From JAQBQH01 sp035607415 (lineage in GTDB: Bacteria; Myxococcota_A; Polyangia; Palsa-1104), in contig DATNAQ010000099.1 of assembly GCA_035607415.1 (NCBI GenBank), forward strand, positions 1 to 64,000: a stretch of DNA of 64,000 nt, written 5' to 3'. The position numbers and the translations under genes are program-made. Below the pieces are notes generated by a model, which was not told the origin of the DNA, did no database searches, and was given only the letters and a program-made list of their open reading frames with translations. Of the stretch, positions 30,526 through 40,874 are shown piece after piece (the first letter of the stretch is position 1; the number at the start of each line of letters is the position of its first letter).

Positions 30526-31164
30526 CTACGGGCGGATCGTCGGCAGGACGTCCTTGATGCCGGCGATGACGAACTCGACGCTGATGGCGGCGAGGATCAG
30601 GCCCATCACGCGCATCACCACGTTCATGAACGTCTTCGACAGGCGGCGCTCGATCCACTCGGCGCCGCGCAGCATGAGCCACGTGATCACCGCGGTCAGG
30701 AAGATCGAGAGGAACACCGGAATCTCGTAGATGAAGCCGGTGTGGCGCGACATGAGGACCATCACCGTCGCGATCGAGCCGGGGCCCGAGAGCAGCGGAA
30801 TGGCGAGCGGGATGATGGCGACGTCCGCCTTCTCGATGCCTTCCTGTTCTTCCTCGGGCGTCGAGCGCGTGCGCGACTGGCGCGCCTGCATCATGTCGAG
30901 CGCGACGAGGAAGAGCAGCACGCCGCCGGCGATCTTGAAGGCGCCGAGCGTGATGCCGAAAAAGCGGAAGATGAGCGAGCCGGCGGCGGCGAAGACGGTG
31001 AGCGTGATGCCGCAGGTGATGGCCGCGCGCCACGCGGTCGCGCGTTTCTGCTGCGGCGTCTCGTTGGCCGTCATGGCCAGGAAGATCGGGAGCACCGCGA
31101 GCGGATCGACGACGAAGAAGATCGCTGAGAACGCTACCAGGCCGAATGTGAGAACGTCGCGCAT
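30526..31164 (-). CDS. MarC-family integral membrane protein
   Basis: 212 residues, six predicted membrane helices, with FFVVDPLAVLPIFLA near the N-terminus, AFKIAGGVLLFLVALDMM, and IPLAIPLLSGPGSIATVMVLM, which are the conserved MarC/UPF0056 motifs. Transport substrate is unknown; the old multiple-antibiotic-resistance link has not held up for the family. Convergent with the lipoprotein gene; no obvious operon. Confidence 0.9.
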   Translation of the reverse strand: MRDVLTFGLVAFSAIFFVVDPLAVLPIFLAMTANETPQQKRATAWRAAITCGITLTVFAAAGSLIFRFFGITLGAFKIAGGVLLFLVALDMMQARQSRTRSTPEEEQEGIEKADVAIIPLAIPLLSGPGSIATVMVLMSRHTGFIYEIPVFLSIFLTAVITWLMLRGAEWIERRLSKTFMNVVMRVMGLILAAISVEFVIAGIKDVLPTIRP

Positions 31165-31191
31165 TCCTGACGGGAACGGCGATTCTAGCAG

Positions 31192-32262
31192 CTAGTTGGG
31201 GAGCGCGCTCAACTCGAAGGGCTGCTCGTCGAGGCGCGCGATCGGCGCCGCCGCCACGCCGAGGCGCTCGCGCAGGACGGCCCAGGTCTCGCGATCGAGG
31301 AGCGTGGTGCCTTCGTCGGCGAGCGCGGCGCGCAGGCTGCCGAGGCGCGCTTCGACCGACTCGCGCATGGCGGCCTTGGCGGTGACGGCGACGCTGCCGT
31401 CGACGGCGCCGTGGTTGGCGACGAGCACGACGGTGCCGGCGCGCAGGCCGCGCCAGCGCGCGGCGACCAGGTCTTCGAGGCGGCAGGCGCTGTCATATTC
31501 GACGACGACGACGCCGAAGCCGGGGCGGGGGCGCACGCGCACGGCGCGCGCCAGCTCGGAGCGGACGATGGCTTGCGTGCGGCGCAGCGACTCGGCGCAC
31601 GCGCCCTCGAGGAACTGGCGCGCGGTGGCGGCGACGGCCAGCTCTTGCAGCGCCACCAGCGACTCGGGCGCCGGCTCGGGACCGCGCGCGGCGGCGTCGA
31701 GCAGCGCGGCGATCTCGATGAGCTCGGTGCGGCTCGTGCGCCACAACGCGCGCTCGATGAGGACATGCGACTCCGCGTGTTCGACCAGGCCGGCGGCGGC
31801 GCACCAGGTGACGTCGGCGAGGTTGGACACGCGCTCGGCGAGGCGGAAGGCGCGCGCGGGGAGCGGCTCGTCGTCCTCGCCGTCGAGCGTGAGCTGCGGA
31901 ACGTCGAGGTCGACGCGGCCGTGCAGGCCGACCATGAGCAACGCCGGCGCGCCGGCCAGGTGCTCGCGCGTCGTCGCCGAATCGATCTGCTCGCTGAAGC
32001 CGAGCACGCTGGCGCCGGCGAGCTTGCGTCCAGCGCGGCCGAGCGCGCGTAAGAGGAGCGCCGCCGCGGTCAGGCTCTCCGGGCCGGCGGCGCACACGAT
32101 GTGCACGCCGTGATCGGCCGTGGTTTCGAGGAAGTCGCGGAAGGTCGTCTCGTCGTCGTGTTGCACGAGGGCGCCTTCGTGCAAGGCGCGATCCGCGAGG
32201 AAGGCCGACGACGCGGGCGCGCAAGGGAGCGGCGCTTCCGCATCGTGGAACGAGGGTTCCAT
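31192..32262 (-). CDS. Conserved hypothetical protein, possibly DHH/DHHA1-like
   Basis: 356 residues from the ATG at 32262 (MEPSFHDAEA). An early segment (HGVHIVCAAGPESLTAAALLLRALGR) has the shape of a DHH-family phosphoesterase opening, and the C-terminal VVLVANHGAVDGSVAV region resembles DHHA1. The metal-binding DHH residues themselves are not evident, so it may be an inactive relative or unrelated. A longer start at 32328 would approach the divergent Rieske-like gene. Low certainty on function. Confidence 0.5.
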   Translation of the reverse strand: MEPSFHDAEAPLPCAPASSAFLADRALHEGALVQHDDETTFRDFLETTADHGVHIVCAAGPESLTAAALLLRALGRAGRKLAGASVLGFSEQIDSATTREHLAGAPALLMVGLHGRVDLDVPQLTLDGEDDEPLPARAFRLAERVSNLADVTWCAAAGLVEHAESHVLIERALWRTSRTELIEIAALLDAAARGPEPAPESLVALQELAVAATARQFLEGACAESLRRTQAIVRSELARAVRVRPRPGFGVVVVEYDSACRLEDLVAARWRGLRAGTVVLVANHGAVDGSVAVTAKAAMRESVEARLGSLRAALADEGTTLLDRETWAVLRERLGVAAAPIARLDEQPFELSALPN

Positions 32263-32339
32263 TGTCGTGGCCGTCGCCGCGAATGTCCTGGGCTTCGCCG
32301 CGACAGGTCGCTGGCACGTGGCTGGCACGAACGCGGCGC

Positions 32340-32633
32340 ATGTCGTCTACCATTCGCGTCGCCGAGGTCGAGGAGCTGCCGCCGGGGAAAGGCCGCGTCG
32401 TGGAAGTCGGCGGCCGCCACTTCACCGTCTTCAATCGTGACGGGGCGTTCTACGCCACGACGTCGACGCACTTCGTCCGGCGCGCGCCCGACGCCGGCGA
32501 CACGTCGACGACCTGCCCGCCGCACGGCATGGAGTTCGACGTGTGGATGGAAGACTCCCCGGCGCGCCTGCGCGACGAGGAGCGCTGCCGCGTCGAGATC
32601 GACGACGACGTCGTCTGGCTGGTCCTCGACTAG
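32340..32633 (+). CDS. Rieske-like protein with an incomplete 2Fe-2S site
   Basis: 97 residues, size of a NirD or Rieske-type ferredoxin. The second cluster motif is present as CPPHGMEFDVW. The first, normally C-x-H, reads S-T-H (ATTSTHF), so one cysteine ligand is missing. The segment between (VRRAPDAGDTSTT) is about the expected length. Either the protein does not hold a standard Rieske cluster or serine replaces cysteine. ATG at 32340; no strong ribosome site. It precedes a methyltransferase by 26 bases. Confidence 0.7.
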   Translation: MSSTIRVAEVEELPPGKGRVVEVGGRHFTVFNRDGAFYATTSTHFVRRAPDAGDTSTTCPPHGMEFDVWMEDSPARLRDEERCRVEIDDDVVWLVLD

Positions 32634-32659
32634 GCGCGTTCTCGGCTATTGTTCGCCGC

Positions 32660-33502
32660 ATGGCAGTCAGCCGTACGGCGCAATTTGTCGCGCTCTATCG
32701 CGCGCTCGAGAGCGTCGGGCCGCGCGCGCGGCTGCACGATCCGTACGCCGAGCGCTTCTTGTCGCCGTCGCTGGCGCGGGCGGTGCGCGTGGCCCGCTTC
32801 GCGCCGCTCGGCGCGCTGCTCACCGGCTACGCCGATCTGCGTGCGCCGGGCGCCCGCACCTCGGCGATCGCGCGCACGCTCTACATCGACGACGTCGTGC
32901 GCGGGGCGACGGCGGCGGGAGTGCGTCAGCTCGTCGTCCTCGGTGCCGGCTTCGACTGCCGCGCGCATCGGCTGCCCGAGCTGCGCGACGCCGTCGTGTA
33001 CGAGGTCGACCGCGCCGACACGCAGCGGCACAAGCGCGCCATGGTCGGCGACGATGCGCGCAACGACGTCCGCTACGTCGCCGTCGACTTCTTGCGCGAC
33101 GACGTCGCCACCGCGCTCGCCGCCGCCGGCTGGGACGCGGCGCGCCCGTCGCTGTTCATCTGGGAGGGCGTCACCAACTACCTGACCGAATCGGCGGTCC
33201 TCGACGTGCTCTCGTGGATCGGCCGCGCCGCGCCCGGCTCGCGCGTCGTCTTCACCTACGTCCACGCCGGCGTGCTCGACGGCAGCGTCGCCTTCCTCGG
33301 CGGGCCGCGCATCCTCGCCAACGTGCGCAGCTTCGGCGAGCCGTGGACCTTCGGCCTACGCCCCGACCAGATCGCGCCGTTCGTGACGCGCGCCGGCCTG
33401 ACGCTCGTCGACGACTGCGGCGCCGACGAGTATCGCCGCCGCTGGCTCGGGCGCACCTCGCCCGGCTACGCGTTCTATCGGATTGCCGTCGCCGCTCGCT
33501 AG
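32660..33502 (+). CDS. Class I SAM-dependent methyltransferase, leucine carboxyl methyltransferase-like
   Basis: 280 residues of the LCMT/TIGR00027-type family: RTAQFVALYRALE, DPYAERFL, ARTLYIDDVV and the SAM loop VVLGAGFDCRAHRL, then YEVDRADTQRHKR, IWEGVTNYL and FTYVH. Such enzymes often methylate carboxyl groups of small molecules or polyketide products. The substrate is not predictable. The start at 32660 was chosen by alignment; the gene ends overlapping the convergent PHA-system gene by four bases. Confidence 0.88.
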   Translation: MAVSRTAQFVALYRALESVGPRARLHDPYAERFLSPSLARAVRVARFAPLGALLTGYADLRAPGARTSAIARTLYIDDVVRGATAAGVRQLVVLGAGFDCRAHRLPELRDAVVYEVDRADTQRHKRAMVGDDARNDVRYVAVDFLRDDVATALAAAGWDAARPSLFIWEGVTNYLTESAVLDVLSWIGRAAPGSRVVFTYVHAGVLDGSVAFLGGPRILANVRSFGEPWTFGLRPDQIAPFVTRAGLTLVDDCGADEYRRRWLGRTSPGYAFYRIAVAAR

Positions 33503-33777
33503 GAGAGCGCCGATTTCAGCTCGCGCGCGATGCGCTCCTGAATCTTGCCCTTCATCGGGATCAGCGCGAACGACAGATCCAGCAGCACCGCGACCTTGTC
33601 GTCGGCGACCTTGATGGTGCCGCTGACGCCCGTGCGCTTGAGCGTCGCTTCCCGATCGCTCGTCCAGCGCGCGTCGATTCCGTACTTGGCGGACAAGCGA
33701 TCCGCCAGCTCCTGCAAGCGGCGCTTGACCTCGTCGAGGGGGAGGGCGTGCGCCTGCTCGATGTTCAGCTTGGCCAT
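33499..33777 (-). CDS. Polyhydroxyalkanoic acid system family protein
   Basis: 92 residues matching the small PHA_gran_rgn family: MAKLNIEQAHALPLDEVKRRLQELADRL at the N-terminus, a central two-stranded part (SGTIKVADDKVAVLLDLSF) and a C-terminal helix ending ELKSALS. Despite the name, it is widespread in organisms with and without PHA granules and has a lipid/START-like fold in structural predictions for the family. Divergent from selD with a 37-base gap. Confidence 0.78.
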   Translation of the reverse strand: MAKLNIEQAHALPLDEVKRRLQELADRLSAKYGIDARWTSDREATLKRTGVSGTIKVADDKVAVLLDLSFALIPMKGKIQERIARELKSALS

Positions 33778-33814
33778 TGACGCTCCATATCATGTGCTAG
33801 CTTACGCGGTCGAG

Positions 33815-34852
33815 ATGCGTCTCACGCAATTTGCCCTCAGCGGTGGTTGAGCGGCAAAGGTAGGTCCGGGCGACCTACGAGTGATCATGGAGCGGCTGCA
33901 GCCGCCCGCCAGCGGGGCGCTGCTGGTCGGAACGGAGACGTCCGACGACGCGGGCGTGTATCGACTGAACGATCGCGAGGCCCTGGTGGTGACGGCCGAC
34001 TTCATCACGCCGCCGTCGGACGATCCGCGGCTCTACGGCCAGATCGCCGCCGCCAACTCGCTCAGCGACGTGTTCGCCATGGGCGGCCGCCCGCTGACGG
34101 CGCTGGCGCTGTGCATGTTTCCCAAGGCGCTCGAGCCCGACGTGGCGCGCGAGATCCTCGCCGGCGGACAGGACAAGGTCGTCGAGGCCGGCGCCGTCGT
34201 CGCCGGCGGTCACACCGTGCGCGGCGAGGAGCTGTTCTACGGCCTGTCGGTGACGGGCGTCGTCGATCCGCAGCAGATCACGCGCAACGTCGGCGCGCGG
34301 CCCGGCGACGCGCTCGTGCTCACCAAGCCGCTCGGCTCGGGCCTGGTGATCAACGGCCTGCGCAAGGGCGCCATCGACGAAGCCGGCGCGCGCCCGACGC
34401 TGGAGGTGCTGGCGCGCCTCAACCGCGCGGCGTGCGAGATCACCGTCGCGCTCTTGCCGCGCGTGCACGCGATGACCGACGTCACCGGCTTCGGCCTCGT
34501 CGGCCACGCGCTCGGCATGGCCGGCGGCGGCGCTGTTTCGCTGCACGTCGATCTCTCGTCGCTGCCGCTCTATTCGCCGGCGCGCGCCATGCACGCCGCC
34601 GGCGTGACCACCGGTTCCACCAAGCCCAACCGCGCGCACGGCGCCGCCCGCGTGCGCGGCACGCTCGATCCGTTCTGGGACGCGCTCGTGCACGATCCGC
34701 AGACCTCGGGTGGGCTCCTCATTGCCGTCGACGCCGGCGTTTCCGATGATCTCGTGAATCGGCTGCGCGACGCCGGCGTCGAGCACGCCACCCGCATCGG
34801 CGAGGTGCGTGCGTCCGATCAACCGTTCCTCGAATTCGTGGGAGGTTCCTGA
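33815..34852 (+). CDS. selD: Selenide, water dikinase SelD, itself a selenoprotein (in-frame TGA = Sec12)
   Basis: SelD makes selenophosphate, the selenium donor for Sec-tRNA and selenouridine. From the ATG at 33815 the frame reads MRLTQFALSGG, TGA (33848-33850), AAKVGPGDLRVIMERL and continues as a full SelD. Aligned with E. coli RLTQYSHGAGCGCK, the TGA falls on catalytic Cys17 and the following lysine on Lys20, so TGA most likely encodes selenocysteine. DDAGVY, VTADFITP, ANSLSDVFAMGG, GGHTVRGEE, MTDVTGFGLVGH and the late DPQTSGG are conserved. Total 345 residues. Reading from the first start after TGA would lose the active site. A SECIS-like hairpin follows the TGA. The stop overlaps the next ATG. 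Confidence 0.93.
33851..33880 (+). promoter_or_regulatory. Bacterial SECIS element in selD
   Basis: Directly after the TGA, GTAGGTC (33860-33866) and GACCTAC (33872-33878) form a perfect 7-bp stem with loop CGGGC. The loop begins 16 bases after the TGA and has G as its second base. Stem length, distance and loop G fit the geometry described for bacterial SECIS elements that recruit SelB. The hairpin lies inside the coding region, as in other bacterial selenoprotein genes. Confidence 0.8.
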
Positions 34853-35258
34853 TGCCGCTGGTATTCCGAGAGCTGCACAAAGCGAAGTCGCCCGAGATGC
34901 TCAACGAAGAGTGGCTCCTGCTCGAGAACACCGGGCCGGGCGTAGTCACCGCGCAGAAGGTCGATCTCACCGTCGCGCGGCGCGCGAACGATCGACCGCA
35001 TCCGCTCGGCACGCTCGATCCCGGGTTCATCCTGCATCCCAACGAGAAGATCCGCCTGGTGACCGGCACGCCGTCGAAGAAGGCGCAGGGCACGCCGCCC
35101 GAGGAGAAGGGCGACATCAAGAACTACCACCTGTTCTTGCGCGAGCCGGTGCTGAAGGCGCCGGGGCTGATCGTGCGCGTGAGCCAGAAGCAGCAGGAGC
35201 TGGCGAAGGCGACGTTCGCGCCGGCCAAGAAGTCGGGCATCGACGACGACGGAGGGGA

Positions 35259-35262
<4 letters not shown>
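34852..35262 (+). CDS. Small lamin-tail-domain-like protein
   Basis: 136 residues. NEEWLLLENTGPGVVTAQKVDLTVAR and HPLGTLDPGFILHPNEKIRLVTG resemble the Ig-like lamin-tail domain (LTD), in which a surface or DNA-associated role is common. There is no signal peptide, so it is probably cytoplasmic. ATG at 34852 overlaps the selD stop (TGATG), and its own stop overlaps the GTG of the UvrA-type gene. The three genes are thus translationally coupled. Function unknown; the context hints at a repair or nucleic-acid role. Confidence 0.65.
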
Positions 35263-38066
<2,804 letters not shown>

Positions 38067-38206
38067 AACATTCGCCGCGGCTCCGCCCGTCGGAGATGCG
38101 CGGGAATGTAGGCGATCGCCGTTCATTATTTCACGCTATATTTTTCGTATTGATGACAACACTTTAGCCTCGCCTTGCCACGGGGCGCGAGCTACAATCG
38201 AACCCA

Positions 38207-38812
38207 ATGCGCAGTGTGCTCGCGAGACACCGGCGACGCGCGCGGGGCTTCACGCTTCCCGAGCTCATGGCCGTCGTTGCGATCATCGGCGTCATGGGCG
38301 CGATCGCGATGGCCACGCTGAGCCGCTCCGGCGACGCGGAGAACGCCGGCGCCTATGCGCGCTCGATCGAGTTCGCGATGATGAACGCGCGCTCGCAGTC
38401 GATCAGCGACGGCTTCGTGCGCCGCCTCAAGTGCAACCTCGTCACCACGCGCGGCTCGTGCGCCGTCGAGAAGGCGAGCGTGTCGGGCACCAATCTGACC
38501 AACGCGAACTGGCCGCCGACGGCGGGCACGCAGGAGCAGATCATCTGGTCGGGCAGCCACGCGACCTTGTGGAACGTGATCCCCTCGCTCGACTACAACG
38601 CCAACAACGCCGGCGCCCAGGCGACGACGACGAAGTATCTGTACTTCCGGCCCGACGCCACCATCTCGGACACGATGCCGCCGGCGGCGCCCACCTACAC
38701 CACGGGCGTCACCTTCTACGTCAGCGACGTCAACGGCACCAACGTGAGCAACCAGTACAAGATCTACGTGTACGGGCTCACCGGCATGCCGAGGCTGGTG
38801 AACAATTGGTGA
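38207..38812 (+). CDS. Minor pseudopilin, FimT/GspH type
   Basis: 201 residues. The class III prepilin signature RGFTLPELMAVVAIIGVMGAIAMATL has the cleavage site after the glycine and the Glu at mature position 5. It starts the cluster FimT/GspH-PilV-PilW-PilX-PilY1, whose products prime type IV pilus assembly at the inner membrane. TACAAT at 38193 is a possible -10 element, but no good -35 was found. The 140 bases upstream after uvrA are A/T-richer than average. Stop overlaps the next GTG. Confidence 0.88.
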   Translation: MRSVLARHRRRARGFTLPELMAVVAIIGVMGAIAMATLSRSGDAENAGAYARSIEFAMMNARSQSISDGFVRRLKCNLVTTRGSCAVEKASVSGTNLTNANWPPTAGTQEQIIWSGSHATLWNVIPSLDYNANNAGAQATTTKYLYFRPDATISDTMPPAAPTYTTGVTFYVSDVNGTNVSNQYKIYVYGLTGMPRLVNNW

Positions 38813-39276
38813 GCGCGCGTCGCAAGCGCAGCCGCGGCTTCACGCTGATCGAGCTGCTCGTCGCCATGGCGCTGACGACGGTGGGCCTGGTCGGCCTCGT
38901 CGCGCTGCAGTCGATCGCCATCCGCGGCAACATGATGTCGCGCAACTTCGGCGAGGCGATGGGCATCGCGCAGTCGCGCCTCGAGGAGGCCGAGCACACG
39001 CTCTACGCCAACCTGCCGGGCATGACCGAGGGCACTTGCGCCGCGACGTCGCCGCCGACGACGCCGACCTGCAACGGCGCGGTGTTGACCACCCTCAGCC
39101 CCGATCCGGCGTCGACGACCGAGGCGATCTACTCGCGCTGCACGGTCGCGACCACCGACCTCACGAACAACAAGACGACGATCCAGGTGACCGTGTGCTG
39201 GAACGACCTCGGCTACAACGGCGTCACCAACAAGACCGTTCACGCCATCACCCTTTACACCGTGAGGAGCCCGTGA
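38809..39276 (+). CDS. Minor pilin, PilV type
   Basis: 155 residues from GTG 38809, with prepilin motif RGFTLIELLVAMALTTVGLVGLVALQ. The mature part has paired cysteines (TCAATSP..., TCNGA, CTVAT, VCWND). PilV-family minor pilins join the priming complex and may present PilY1. It overlaps the preceding gene by four bases (GTGA) and the next likewise, indicating one transcript. Confidence 0.88.
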   Translation: MSARRKRSRGFTLIELLVAMALTTVGLVGLVALQSIAIRGNMMSRNFGEAMGIAQSRLEEAEHTLYANLPGMTEGTCAATSPPTTPTCNGAVLTTLSPDPASTTEAIYSRCTVATTDLTNNKTTIQVTVCWNDLGYNGVTNKTVHAITLYTVRSP

Positions 39277-40277
39277 GGAGCCGCGGCTTCACGCTCATCG
39301 AGCTCATGGTGTCGATGGCGCTGTTCGGCCTCATCGCCGTCGGCGCCATGTCGCTGGTGATGTCGGGCGCGCGCATGCAGGCGCATTCGTCGCGCGTCGA
39401 CCTGGCGCAGAATTCGCTGCGCACCGCGCTCGACCTCATCACCCGCGACGTGCTCGCCGCGGCGTCGGGCGCCAAGAACACCGGCATGATCACGATCCCG
39501 GGCGGCACGACGGTGAACGCGATCGACTTCACCGGCAACGCCGAGCCGAGCGCGCCCTACGCCAACGGCACCGACAAGCTCGAGCTCTACAGCGTCGACG
39601 GCTCGACGATCGCGCAGCTCACCTCCGCGGTGGCCGGCAGCGCGACGACGCTGCCCATCTCCTACGAGACCCTCGGCAGCCACGTCACCGTCGGCAGCTT
39701 CACCAAGACGACGTCGCCGTACAACTCGTGGGTGCAGGTGTTCGACTTCAACAGCGCCGCGGTCGCCCAGCTCACTGGCGTCTCGGGCACCACGCTCACC
39801 GTCAGCGCGATGCCGGCCGGCTTCGCCGCCAGCGCCTACGTCGCGCCGTCGCGCCACGTCATCTACTACGTCGCCGACAAGTACTTCCAGAGCGCGACCA
39901 CGAGCGCCAACAGCTCGATGCTGATGATGGCCGTCAACGACACCGCGGCCAACGCGCTGCCGCTCGCCGAGGGCGTCGAAGATCTGCAGATCGCCTACGG
40001 CTTCGACAATGACGGCGACGGCGTCGTCACCGAGAAGGGCGCCACCGCCAACGACGACGAATGGCTCTTCAACGTCAGCGGCGAAACCCAGGGCACCTGG
40101 CTGCCGACCAACCTGCGCAAGGTGCGCATCACCATCGTCGCCACCAGCACCAGCGTCGACACGGGCGCCAAGATGCCGGCGCGCCCCGCCGAGGAAGATC
40201 ACGCCGCCGGGACGAGCACGCTCGGCTTCGTGCGCCGCGTGCTGCGCACCGAAATTGCCGTGAGGAATCTCAACTGA
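39273..40277 (+). CDS. Minor pilin, PilW type
   Basis: 334 residues from GTG at 39273. Prepilin motif SRGFTLIELMVSMALFGLIA is only four residues from the start, giving a very short leader. The long C-terminal part with FDNDGDGVVTEKG is typical for PilW, where an acidic DxDxDG loop may bind calcium. The stop overlaps the ATG of the PilX gene (ATGA). Part of the pilus-priming set. Confidence 0.87.
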   Translation: MRSRGFTLIELMVSMALFGLIAVGAMSLVMSGARMQAHSSRVDLAQNSLRTALDLITRDVLAAASGAKNTGMITIPGGTTVNAIDFTGNAEPSAPYANGTDKLELYSVDGSTIAQLTSAVAGSATTLPISYETLGSHVTVGSFTKTTSPYNSWVQVFDFNSAAVAQLTGVSGTTLTVSAMPAGFAASAYVAPSRHVIYYVADKYFQSATTSANSSMLMMAVNDTAANALPLAEGVEDLQIAYGFDNDGDGVVTEKGATANDDEWLFNVSGETQGTWLPTNLRKVRITIVATSTSVDTGAKMPARPAEEDHAAGTSTLGFVRRVLRTEIAVRNLN

Positions 40278-40861
40278 TGAAAACGACGCGTCGCTTCGTT
40301 CGTCATAGCCCGGCGCATCGCCAGCGCGGCGGCATCACGCTGCTGCTCATCATGGTGCTCATCGTGCTCGCCGCGCTCGTCGGCGTGCTGGCGGTGCGCG
40401 GCGCGACCAGCGATCTGCAGATGGCGGGCTCGCAGCGCCTCTCGCGCACCGGCTTCTATTGCGCCGAGGCCGCGCTCAACCAGGCGCGCTCGCTCGCCGC
40501 CATCCACGTCGGCGATTGGGGCACGATCCTCTCGACGGGCAACGCCGGCTCGAGCTCGTGGTATCCGACGTCGGCCGGCATCCCCGTCGACGTCGACGGC
40601 GACGATCCCAGCCTCGCCCATCCCGACGCCTACGTCGTCCTCACCGACAACCAGGACGGCGACAACGACGCCACGCACGATCAAGACCTCACGGTCATCC
40701 TGACCGCGACCTGTGTCTCGACGACGCTGGAGTCGACGAACGCCACGCGCTCGCTCTCGCAGATCATCACCTACGCGGGCTCGGGCGGCCACGACTACAA
40801 GTACCAGGCTGGGCACAGCTCGACTCACTCGGGAAACCAGAATGCCGATTACACGCATTAA
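40277..40861 (+). CDS. Minor pilin, PilX type
   Basis: 194 residues. PilX proteins have a divergent prepilin region; here RQRGGITLLLIMVLIVLAALVGVLAVRG, with GITLLL instead of GFTLIE and no Glu at mature position 5. GFYCAEAALNQA is the conserved PilX follow-up. The C-terminus is rich in Ser, His and Asn. Cleavage after the GG pair by the prepilin peptidase is assumed from family behaviour. Confidence 0.82.
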   Translation: MKTTRRFVRHSPAHRQRGGITLLLIMVLIVLAALVGVLAVRGATSDLQMAGSQRLSRTGFYCAEAALNQARSLAAIHVGDWGTILSTGNAGSSSWYPTSAGIPVDVDGDDPSLAHPDAYVVLTDNQDGDNDATHDQDLTVILTATCVSTTLESTNATRSLSQIITYAGSGGHDYKYQAGHSSTHSGNQNADYTH

Positions 40862-40874
40862 GGAGCGTCCACGA

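Noticed and set aside
33848..33850. selD as a pseudogene with a premature stop
   Set aside because: TGA falls exactly on the catalytic Cys codon, the downstream frame is intact and a SECIS-like hairpin follows, so recoding is the better explanation.
38170..38198. TTGCCA with TACAAT as a sigma-70 promoter of the pilin operon
   Set aside because: Spacing is only 12 bases. The -10-like TACAAT may be real, but no -35 at 16-18 bases was found.
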